The notes under the pieces were generated by a model. That model was not told where the DNA came from, ran no database searches, and saw only the letters and a program-made list of their open reading frames with translations. From NCBI GenBank assembly GCA_947575235.1, contig CANPMT010000024.1:1-40005 (forward strand): DNA of 40,005 nt, in the 5' to 3' direction. This DNA is from an uncultured Porphyromonadaceae bacterium (GTDB taxonomy: Bacteria > Bacteroidota > Bacteroidia > Bacteroidales > Muribaculaceae). Below, piece after piece: positions 33,316-40,005 of this stretch; within the stretch, counting starts at the first letter, position 1, and each line of letters starts with the position of its first letter. Position numbers and translations under genes: made by a program.

Positions 33316-34044
33316 TCAGGAGTTCCAGATTCTCCAGGCGGCGAGAGCCTGTCCATGAAGCATATCGAGACCATTCTTTACAGTTGCGCCTTCAGCGGCG
33401 CTGCGGCGCATGAATTCAGTAACTTCAGGATTGTAAACAAGGTCATAACAGAGGTGAAGCGGCGAGAGCGCCTCATATGGTATGCCGGGAGCTTTCTCAA
33501 TGTCAGGCCACATGCCGAGGGGAGTGGTGTTGACGATTACATGAAACCTTTCGAGAAGTTCAGGAGTGATTTCGTCATAGGTGATTGTGGCGTCACTCTT
33601 ATGGCGAGATACGCTGAGCACCTCAAGTCCCATTTTTTTCAGCACGTGAACCACCGCTTTCGATGCACCTCCGGTGCCCAGCACAAGGGCTCCATGCATA
33701 TGGGGCATTATAAGCGGGGCGATGGTGTCATGAAAGCCTATGGCATCAGTGTTATATCCTTTGAGCGTTTTATCATCGTCAGATATTTTTATCACATTCA
33801 CTGCCCCGATACGCCGGGCGTCGTCATCGATATCTGTGAGATATCCGATTACCTGCTGCTTATAGGGTATTGTGACATTCAGTCCTTTGAGACCCGGATG
33901 TGTCAGCAGCAAATCTTTTAGCTCCGAGATATCCTTGAGCGGGAAGAGCATGTATACCTCATCTATCCCTTCATCGGCAAACTTCCTGTTGAAGAAGTCG
34001 GCCGAGAAGGAATGTCCGAGAGGATTTCCGATTAAACCGTACAT
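33316..34044 (-). CDS. aroE: Shikimate dehydrogenase
   Basis: NADPH-dependent reduction of 3-dehydroshikimate in aromatic amino-acid synthesis. The 242-residue protein has the substrate-binding GNPLGHSFSADFFN, the catalytic lysine in NVTIPYKQQV, the aspartate in YNTDAIGF, and the cofactor loop LGTGGASKAVVHVL. It is on the short side of the family but complete to the C-terminal QALAAWRIWN. It starts 14 bases after the M13 peptidase stop. Confidence 0.95.
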   Translation of the reverse strand: MYGLIGNPLGHSFSADFFNRKFADEGIDEVYMLFPLKDISELKDLLLTHPGLKGLNVTIPYKQQVIGYLTDIDDDARRIGAVNVIKISDDDKTLKGYNTDAIGFHDTIAPLIMPHMHGALVLGTGGASKAVVHVLKKMGLEVLSVSRHKSDATITYDEITPELLERFHVIVNTTPLGMWPDIEKAPGIPYEALSPLHLCYDLVYNPEVTEFMRRSAAEGATVKNGLDMLHGQALAAWRIWNS

Positions 34045-34058
34045 GGGAGTAGTGTTGA

Positions 34059-36077
34059 TTACCAGATTACAATACGTTCCTCCTCAGGACGGAACATCTT
34101 GTCACCCTCCTTAATGCCGAAAGCTTCGAAGAATGGCTCGATGTTGCGCAAGGTTACATTTACGCGGTTCTCTCCGAGAGAGTGAGGGTCGGTTTTTGTG
34201 CGTGAGAGAATCTCCTCGGGGCGTATGTTCCCGGCCCATACGTTGGCATAGGCAAGATAGAAACGCTGCAGAGGTGTAAGGCCGTCGATAACCTCCCCCT
34301 CTTTACCCTCGAGCGAGTCGAGATAGGCGGTCAGCGCGACACGGAGACCACCCTGGTCGGCGATATTCTCACCCAAAGTGAATCGGCCGTTGGCATGCAC
34401 GTCAGGAGCTACCTCGACAGCGTCAAACTGAGCCACGAGACCATCGGCGAGCTTGTTGAATCTTTCAGCGTCCTCCTCAAGCCACCAGTTCTGGAGATTG
34501 CCATCCTTGTCATACTGGCGTCCCTGATCGTCAAATCCATGAGTCATCTCATGACCGATCACCACTCCGATAGCCCCGTAATTCTGGGCGTCATCAGCCG
34601 ATAGGTCGAAATATGGAGCCTGCAGAATTCCGGCCGGGAAACAGATTTCATTGGTTGTGGGGTTATAGTAGGCATTGACGGTCTGCGGAGTCATGTGCCA
34701 TTCGGTCTTGTCGACAGGTTTTGTGAGTTTCTGATAGTTATCCTGAGTGTACCACACCGAAGCATTGTAGACATTCTCAAGATAGCTTTTCGAGGGGTCG
34801 ATAGTGATGGCCGAATAATCTTTCCACTTGTCGGGGTAACCAATCTTCACGGTGAAAGTGGCGAGTTTCTCGCGGGCTTTCCCCTTGGTCTCGTCAGACA
34901 TCCATGTGAGGTTGTCAATATGTTTTCCAAGGGCTTTGCGAAGATTCTCCACCAATCCCACCATATACTCCTTGTTCTCGTTAGGGAAGTATTTGTTGAC
35001 GTAGAGTTCGCCCACAGCCTCGCCAAGCATTGAGTTGGGTATAGCCATGGCTCTTTTCCAGCGTGGTTCCTGCTCCTCCTTGCCGCTCATCACCTTTCCG
35101 AAAAGCTCGAAATTGGCATCCTGGAAATCATCGCTGAGGACGCCTGAAGAATCAGACACGGCCTCAAATACGAGGTAATCCTTTATCTGCTGCGGAGAGA
35201 GTGTGGGGAGGTAAGAATTGAGAAAATCCATGAAACGGGTTGAGACAATGTTTGCCTCAGAGAGATTCTCAACACCGAGTTCGGCAAAATATCTGTCCCA
35301 GTCAAAGTTGCCGTAATCCTTACGGATCTGCTCCATGGAGCGTATGTTATATCTGAGTTGCGGATTGCGACGTTCCTCACGGGTCATCTTATTTTTAGCA
35401 AATTCCGTCTCAAGGGAGATCACATTATCCCATACACGCTGCTGGGCAGCCTCGTCATATCCTACGAGTTCCACCATACGCTTAACATACTTCTCATATG
35501 CTTTGAGGATTTTGGCATTGGTCTCGTTCTCCTCAAGATAATAATCGCGGTCGCCCAATCCGAGGCCCACCTCGCCGATGTGCATGATGTTGCGGACGGA
35601 ATTCTTTGAGTCGGTACCCACGCCGGTGTTAAAGAAAGAGCCTGTTATGCCATTGTGCATCCATGCAAGGAGAGAGGCAAGCTCTTTGGTGTCGGCAGAG
35701 TTGATTTTCTCAACGAAAGGCATTACCGGGGCGGCGCCCTCCTTGTTAAGACGCACGCTATCCATACCCATAGTGTAGAGGTCGGAGACCTTCTGGGCGT
35801 TTGTACCCTTGACGGCTGCCTCGGGATTGTCAGAAAGTTTGGTAATAAGGTCCTGAAGCTGGACGCGGGCATTTTCACGGAGTTGGTCGAAAGTGCCGAA
35901 TCGCGAATACTCAGGGGTGAGTGGATTCTTCTTCTGCCAGCCGCCGCAGGCGTAGAGATAGAAATTCTCGCCGGGGTTGACAGAAGTGTCGAGGTTAGAC
36001 TTGTCGATGCCATGCGGAGCGGCCAGAGCCATCAGCGGCAGACCTGCTGCACCGAATAGGAATTTACGTATATTCAT
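34059..36077 (-). CDS. M13-family (neprilysin-like) zinc endopeptidase
   Basis: Exported metallopeptidase of 672 residues. A signal peptide (MNIRKFLFGAAGLPLMALAA) is followed by the PGENFYLYACGGWQ N-terminal motif, the zinc motif HEMTHGFDDQGRQYD near residue 507, the third ligand in ENIADQGG, NAYYNPTTNEICFPAGILQ, and the family C-terminus ending IVIW. It probably degrades peptides in the periplasm or at the outer membrane. It sits 19 bases after the ABC-F gene and before aroE in a - strand run. Confidence 0.95.
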   Translation of the reverse strand: MNIRKFLFGAAGLPLMALAAPHGIDKSNLDTSVNPGENFYLYACGGWQKKNPLTPEYSRFGTFDQLRENARVQLQDLITKLSDNPEAAVKGTNAQKVSDLYTMGMDSVRLNKEGAAPVMPFVEKINSADTKELASLLAWMHNGITGSFFNTGVGTDSKNSVRNIMHIGEVGLGLGDRDYYLEENETNAKILKAYEKYVKRMVELVGYDEAAQQRVWDNVISLETEFAKNKMTREERRNPQLRYNIRSMEQIRKDYGNFDWDRYFAELGVENLSEANIVSTRFMDFLNSYLPTLSPQQIKDYLVFEAVSDSSGVLSDDFQDANFELFGKVMSGKEEQEPRWKRAMAIPNSMLGEAVGELYVNKYFPNENKEYMVGLVENLRKALGKHIDNLTWMSDETKGKAREKLATFTVKIGYPDKWKDYSAITIDPSKSYLENVYNASVWYTQDNYQKLTKPVDKTEWHMTPQTVNAYYNPTTNEICFPAGILQAPYFDLSADDAQNYGAIGVVIGHEMTHGFDDQGRQYDKDGNLQNWWLEEDAERFNKLADGLVAQFDAVEVAPDVHANGRFTLGENIADQGGLRVALTAYLDSLEGKEGEVIDGLTPLQRFYLAYANVWAGNIRPEEILSRTKTDPHSLGENRVNVTLRNIEPFFEAFGIKEGDKMFRPEEERIVIW

Positions 36078-36096
36078 ATTGTAATTGATTTGTCAG

Positions 36097-38052
36097 TTAT
36101 AATTTTAGAGCTTCAAGGGCCTCCTGTGCCTCCTCCCATTCAGACATTGCTGCCTCAAGCTGCGAGGAAACTTCGGAATATTCATTGAGCACCTCTGTGG
36201 AGGAGTCGCCGGCCGATAGTTTCTGTTCCAGCTCGGCCTGTCGCTCCTCAAGTGCGGAGATTTTATCCTCAGCCGTCTTAACGGCCTTTTCGGCACGTCT
36301 TATTGTTTTCTCCCTCTCCTTCTGTTCAGCATAAGAGAGCTGACGGGCTGCTTTCTGATCCTTCGCGGCTGAGTCGGAGTCGGGAGCCGGTGCAGTGGCG
36401 GGACTTGCTGAGAGCGACACCGAACGTTCCAGTTCGGAAAGATTCTCCATTTTCTTCTTGTTCAGGAAGTCATAGATTCCACCGAGATTCTCCTTAACCT
36501 CGCCACCACCGAATTCATACACCTTCTCCACGAGACCGTCGAGGAAATCACGGTCATGACTCACCACTATGACAGTGCCGTCGAAATCACGTATGGCATC
36601 CTTGAGGATATCCTTTGTGCGCATATCCAGATGGTTGGTGGGCTCGTCGAGAATAAGGAAATTGACGGGTTCAAGGAGAAGCTTGATCATAGCCAGACGG
36701 GTTTTCTCACCGCCGGAGAGCACCTTCACCTTTTTGTCAGAGGCCTCGCCACCAAACATGAACGCTCCGAGTATGTCGCGGATCTTTGTGCGGATATCAC
36801 CGGTGGCCACATTGTCGATAGTGTCAAAGACGGTAATCGACTCATCAAGGAGCTGGGCCTGGTTCTGGGCAAAGTAACCTATTTTCACGTTGTGGCCAAG
36901 TTTGAGATGTCCGTCGAACGGAATCTCGCCCATGATACACTTCACCATCGTGGACTTACCCTCGCCATTCTTCCCAACGAAAGCCACCTTCTCGCCGCGA
37001 CGCAGAGTAAATTCAGCACCGGCGAATACTTTATGGTCGCCATAAGTCTTGCCTACATTCTCAGCAATGAGAGGGAAGTCGCCCGAGCGTGGAGCCGGGG
37101 GGAACTTCAGACGCAGCCGGGAGTTGTCGACTTCATCAACCTCGATAGGCACAATCTTCTCAAGTTGCTTGATGCGGCTCTGCACCTGCACGGCCTTGGT
37201 GGCCTTATATCTGAAACGTTCTATGAAATCCTTAGTGTCGGCTATAAGCTTCTGCTGATTCTCATAGGCACGCATCTGCTGTTCAAGACGTTCGTCGCGG
37301 AGCTTTACGAAGGGTGTATAGCTCACCTTGTAATCGTATATCCGGCCGCAATTAATCTCTATGGTTCTTTTTGTGACGTTATCAAGGAAAGCACGGTCGT
37401 GACTCACGAGCACGACAGCCTTGGCCTTGGTCTGGATAAACTGTTCAAGCCATTGTATGGATTCAATATCGAGATGGTTGGTGGGCTCGTCGAGGAGCAG
37501 CACATCGGGGCGTTGCAGAAGAATCTTGGCAAGCTCCACACGCATTCTCCATCCACCCGAGAATTCACTTGTGGGACGGTTGAAATCGGAGCGGGCGAAT
37601 CCGAGACCGGTAAGTGTACGTTCGATTTCAGCCTCTACGTTAGAAGTGGCGTCAACGGCAATGCGGTCGTTGAGGTATTCAATCCGGTCGAGCAGTTTCT
37701 GATAGTCGGCCGACTCAAAGTCGGTACACTGTTCAAGACGGGCAGAGAGCTCATGTAGCTCCTTCTCCAATCCGAGACGATGCTTGAATGCTTTCTTTGT
37801 CTCTTCGAGTATGGTGGTGTCATCGGCCAGCTTCATCTGCTGCGGGAGATAGCCGATTGTCACTTCGGAAGGGATAGCCACAGTTCCTGCGGAGGGTGAC
37901 TGCAAGCCTGCGAGAATCTTGAGCATTGTTGATTTCCCGGCTCCATTCTTTCCTACGAGAGCGATTTTGTCGGATGGATTTATGACAAAAGAGATGTCGG
38001 TGAAAAGAGGGTGAGAGGAGAATTCAACACTTAAGTTATTAATTGCGATCAT
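36097..38052 (-). CDS. ABC-F family ATPase
   Basis: Soluble tandem ATPase of 651 residues acting on the ribosome; members rescue stalled ribosomes or confer antibiotic protection. Both nucleotide-binding domains are intact: Walker A GKNGAGKST and GKNGEGKST, signature SGGWRMRVELAKIL and LSGGEKTRLAMIKLL, Walker B LLLDEPTNHLD and LILDEPTNHLD. The inter-domain linker helices (about 245-310) and a charged C-terminal coiled coil (about 570-651) resemble the Uup/YheS kind. No membrane segment is present. It starts 56 bases after the lipoprotein gene and heads the run with the M13 peptidase, aroE and comEC. Confidence 0.95.
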   Translation of the reverse strand: MIAINNLSVEFSSHPLFTDISFVINPSDKIALVGKNGAGKSTMLKILAGLQSPSAGTVAIPSEVTIGYLPQQMKLADDTTILEETKKAFKHRLGLEKELHELSARLEQCTDFESADYQKLLDRIEYLNDRIAVDATSNVEAEIERTLTGLGFARSDFNRPTSEFSGGWRMRVELAKILLQRPDVLLLDEPTNHLDIESIQWLEQFIQTKAKAVVLVSHDRAFLDNVTKRTIEINCGRIYDYKVSYTPFVKLRDERLEQQMRAYENQQKLIADTKDFIERFRYKATKAVQVQSRIKQLEKIVPIEVDEVDNSRLRLKFPPAPRSGDFPLIAENVGKTYGDHKVFAGAEFTLRRGEKVAFVGKNGEGKSTMVKCIMGEIPFDGHLKLGHNVKIGYFAQNQAQLLDESITVFDTIDNVATGDIRTKIRDILGAFMFGGEASDKKVKVLSGGEKTRLAMIKLLLEPVNFLILDEPTNHLDMRTKDILKDAIRDFDGTVIVVSHDRDFLDGLVEKVYEFGGGEVKENLGGIYDFLNKKKMENLSELERSVSLSASPATAPAPDSDSAAKDQKAARQLSYAEQKEREKTIRRAEKAVKTAEDKISALEERQAELEQKLSAGDSSTEVLNEYSEVSSQLEAAMSEWEEAQEALEALKL

Positions 38053-38108
38053 ATGGATGTTAACACGTTAGCCTTATGAGCGGGAGGGAGGAGAAAGGGG
38101 GGGAGAAG

Positions 38109-38465
38109 TCAGTTGCGGAATTCCTCCGAACCTTTCTTGCTAATCTCCTCAATCTCCTTTTGCTGCGAATCGGAGAGGTTGTCTTTATCCTGGCTCAGGC
38201 GTTGTCCTATCTGGAAGAGGGTTATGAATTCTTTACGGTCGTTCTCTGTGAGTTCTTCGGCTTTCTCCTTCGAGAGCCTGATGGCATCATCAACGCCGAT
38301 TGAATAGAGTTCGATAAGCTCATCGTAATCGGAAGAGGTGAGCTTCTCCTGATTGAGGAGAGTCTCGGCTTTCTCCTGGTTGAAACCGTTGGTGCATGCC
38401 ATGAGAGTCACAGAGATGATAATTGCTATGAGGATTGTGAGTATGTGGGGGTATATTCTTTTCAT
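38109..38465 (-). CDS. Small helical lipoprotein (hypothetical)
   Basis: A 118-residue protein with a lipoprotein signal: hydrophobic helix (about 9-23; LTILIAIIISVTLMAC) and lipobox LMAC with the cysteine at about 24. The mature part is almost entirely charged helix with Glu, Lys and Asp (SSDYDELIELYSIGVDDAIRL, KEFITLFQIGQRLSQDKDNL). I do not recognise the family. It lies behind a full consensus promoter with a quasi-palindrome in its leader, and may be read together with the ABC-F gene 56 bases downstream. Confidence 0.82.
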   Translation of the reverse strand: MKRIYPHILTILIAIIISVTLMACTNGFNQEKAETLLNQEKLTSSDYDELIELYSIGVDDAIRLSKEKAEELTENDRKEFITLFQIGQRLSQDKDNLSDSQQKEIEEISKKGSEEFRN

Positions 38466-38495
38466 AATTGGAAATTGGGAGAGTTTATTAAGGTG

Positions 38496-38512
38496 GTGTT
38501 AAAAGTAAACAC
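38496..38512 (-). repeat. Quasi-palindrome in the leader of the lipoprotein gene
   Basis: On the - strand GTGTTTACTTTTAACAC, 30 bases before the ATG. It lies just downstream of the predicted transcription start (near 38518), so it could act as an RNA hairpin (GUGUU/AACAC) or an operator. Related copies lie at 22970-22985 and 30779-30795. Confidence 0.5.
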
Positions 38513-38524
38513 GAACTAAGATTC

Positions 38525-38556
38525 CAAAGTTAATGAAAAAAATAAACGTGTGCAAA
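38525..38556 (-). promoter_or_regulatory. Consensus promoter of the lipoprotein gene
   Basis: On the - strand TTTG (38553-38556), 20 bases, then TAACTTTG (38525-38532), a full match to the housekeeping consensus. Predicted leader about 53 bases. Confidence 0.7.
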
Positions 38557-38593
38557 ATAATGGTTAAAAAATCGATAATCAGATAACATAAAA

Positions 38594-38617
38594 GGCGCGG
38601 CTGAAATCAGCCACGCC
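38594..38617 (-). terminator. Terminator of groL
   Basis: An 11-bp stem with one wobble (38594-38604 with 38607-38617) and a 2-base loop. On the - strand it is followed by TTTTATG. It lies about 40 bases after the groL stop. Confidence 0.82.
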
Positions 38618-38658
38618 CTGTTATGTAATGAAAGACTTATTTTTTCGATTGGAAGGGA

Positions 38659-40005
38659 TTACATCATGCCGCCCATTCCGCCCATGCCGGGGGCACCCAT
38701 CGGAGCGGCGGGAGTATCCTCTTTCTTGTCGGCGATAACGCACTCGGTTGTGAGGAACATTCCGGCGATGCTGGCTGCATTCTCGAGAGCCACGCGAGTA
38801 ACCTTGGCAGGGTCAACCACACCTGTCTCGAAGAAATTCTCGAATGTGTCGGTGCGTGCGTTGTAACCGTAGTCACCGGTGCCCTCTTTCACTTTCTGAA
38901 GAATAACAGCGCCTTCAACACCTGCGTTGTCAACAATCTGACGGAGGGGCTCCTCGATGGCACGACGGATGATGGCGATACCGGTGTTCTCATCGTCGTT
39001 GTCACCCTTGAGCTCGTCGAGAGCGGCGAGACAGCGGATGTAGGCAGTGCCACCACCGGGGACGATACCCTCGGCAATTGCAGCGCGTGTGGCAGAGAGC
39101 GCGTCATCAACACGGTCTTTCTTCTCCTTCATCTCAACCTCAGAGGGTGCGCCGATGTAGAGCACGGCTACGCCACCTGCGAGTTTTGCGAGACGTTCGT
39201 GAAGTTTCTCCTTGTCATAGTTTGAGGTAGTTGTCTCAATCTGAGCCTTGATCTGGTTGACGCGGTTTGCGATAGCCTCCTTTGAACCTGCACCGTTGAC
39301 GATGATAGTATTGTCTTTATTGACAGTGACCTTCTCGGCGGTTCCGAGATCCTGAACAGAAGCCTGTGCGAGCTGCATACCCTTGATTTCGCTGATGACA
39401 GTGCCACCTGTAAGGATGGCGATATCCTCGAGCATCTCCTTGCGGCGGTCGCCGAAACCGGGAGCTTTTACAGCGCAGATCTTGAGCGAGCCGCGCAGAC
39501 GGTTCACTACGAGAGTTGCGAGAGCCTCGTTGTCGACATCCTCAGCGATGATGAGGAGGGGACGTCCGCTCTGAGCCACGTTCTCAAGAATAGGGAGAAG
39601 ATCCTTGAGGTTAGAGATCTTCTTGTCGTAGAGAAGGATGAAAGGTGAATCCATCTCGCACTCCATCTTCTCGCTGTTGGTTACGAAATAGGGTGAGATG
39701 TAACCACGGTCGAACTGCATACCCTCAACGATTTCAACAGTAGTCTCTGTGCCTTTAGCCTCCTCGACAGTGATGACGCCCTCTTTCTTGACTTTCTTCA
39801 TAGCCTCGGCGATAAGGCGGCCAATCTCCTCGTCGTTGTTGGCAGAGATTCGGGCGATATTCTCAATCTTGTTGATATCGTCATCAACCTCCACGCTCTG
39901 GGCTTTGATACCCTCAACCACCTTAGAGACGGCCTTGTCGATGCCACGCTTGAGGTCCATGGGGTTGGCACCGGCAGCCACATTCTTGAGGCCAACGTTC
40001 ACGAT
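38659..40005 (-). CDS. groL: Chaperonin GroEL (60 kDa), 5' part outside window
   Basis: ATP-driven protein-folding chamber. The visible 448 codons correspond to about residue 100 to the end of GroEL; the frame is open through the right edge, so the GTG at 40002 is internal, not a start. Recognisable stretches are [87 protein letters not shown] and the GGM repeat tail (GMGGMGGMM). groS would be expected further right. A terminator follows its stop codon. Confidence 0.98.
   Translation of the reverse strand: MVNVGLKNVAAGANPMDLKRGIDKAVSKVVEGIKAQSVEVDDDINKIENIARISANNDEEIGRLIAEAMKKVKKEGVITVEEAKGTETTVEIVEGMQFDRGYISPYFVTNSEKMECEMDSPFILLYDKKISNLKDLLPILENVAQSGRPLLIIAEDVDNEALATLVVNRLRGSLKICAVKAPGFGDRRKEMLEDIAILTGGTVISEIKGMQLAQASVQDLGTAEKVTVNKDNTIIVNGAGSKEAIANRVNQIKAQIETTTSNYDKEKLHERLAKLAGGVAVLYIGAPSEVEMKEKKDRVDDALSATRAAIAEGIVPGGGTAYIRCLAALDELKGDNDDENTGIAIIRRAIEEPLRQIVDNAGVEGAVILQKVKEGTGDYGYNARTDTFENFFETGVVDPAKVTRVALENAASIAGMFLTTECVIADKKEDTPAAPMGAPGMGGMGGMM

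Noticed and set aside
36556..37758. 400-residue + strand open frame opposite the ABC-F gene
   Set aside because: It is the antisense shadow of a fully conserved ABC-F gene, and its product shows no domain logic. The opposing strand explains the openness.
1..40005. Mobile elements, CRISPR arrays, tRNA or rRNA genes, phage genes
   Set aside because: No transposase, integrase, repeat-spacer array, cloverleaf sequence or rRNA segment was recognised by eye. A tRNA or small-RNA search program could still find something.

Overview
The window is ordinary, gene-dense chromosomal DNA of a Bacteroidota bacterium, most likely order Bacteroidales and plausibly Muribaculaceae. The family-level guess rests on protein style and roughly 50% GC; no rRNA is present to confirm it. 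Support comes from promoters of the TTTG-N19/20-TAnnTTTG type, the near absence of Shine-Dalgarno sequences, and Bacteroidota-typical families (DUF5686 outer-membrane protein, DUF5106 thioredoxin-like protein, ComEC without a full lactamase domain, alaS divergent from an M23 peptidase/MerR pair). I see no tRNA, rRNA, CRISPR array, insertion sequence, prophage or attachment site.

Layout, left to right. 0.1-4.1 kb: alaS (-) diverges from an M23 envelope peptidase and a MerR-type regulator (+), with an inverted repeat that forms both promoters. 4.2-5.7 kb: CYTH phosphatase-like protein, PAS-only protein and a small beta-barrel protein (all -). 5.8-8.4 kb: large DUF5686 outer-membrane protein (+). 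8.4-10.4 kb: two ECF sigma-factor genes facing each other across a shared terminator. One is coupled to a four-helix membrane protein, and each is preceded by an ECF-type promoter-like sequence. 10.6-14.4 kb: DEAD-box helicase (+), then a BASS-family transporter, mtnN and a dihydrouridine synthase (-). 14.6-17.8 kb: flavodiiron protein, uracil-DNA-glycosylase-like protein, DedA membrane protein and rpe (+), ending at a strong bidirectional terminator shared with ligA.

17.8-22.9 kb (-): ssb, speA, truA and ligA, tightly packed. 23.0-29.2 kb (-): a compact eight-gene run (BadF-type sugar kinase, GDSL esterase, DUF5106 protein, DoxX protein, mnmA, bifunctional-nuclease-family protein, argR, ArgC-like protein) behind a consensus promoter. 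The last gene is an ArgC homologue whose catalytic cysteine and dinucleotide loop are lost. 29.5-31.4 kb: secreted leucine-rich-repeat protein, a 490-bp gene-free stretch with two hairpins, and a small membrane ORF (+). 31.3-38.5 kb (-): lipoprotein, ABC-F ATPase, M13 peptidase, aroE and comEC. 38.7 kb to the right edge: groL, cut by the window end.

Most genes are housekeeping (translation, tRNA modification, DNA replication and repair, shikimate, arginine/polyamine metabolism, chaperone). The parts most worth attention are the facing ECF sigma pair with its possible autoregulation and unconventional membrane partner, the ArgC pseudoenzyme directly after ArgR, the promoter-forming inverted repeat at alaS, and short motifs that recur in several intergenic regions. 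No clearly novel multigene system stands out beyond these.
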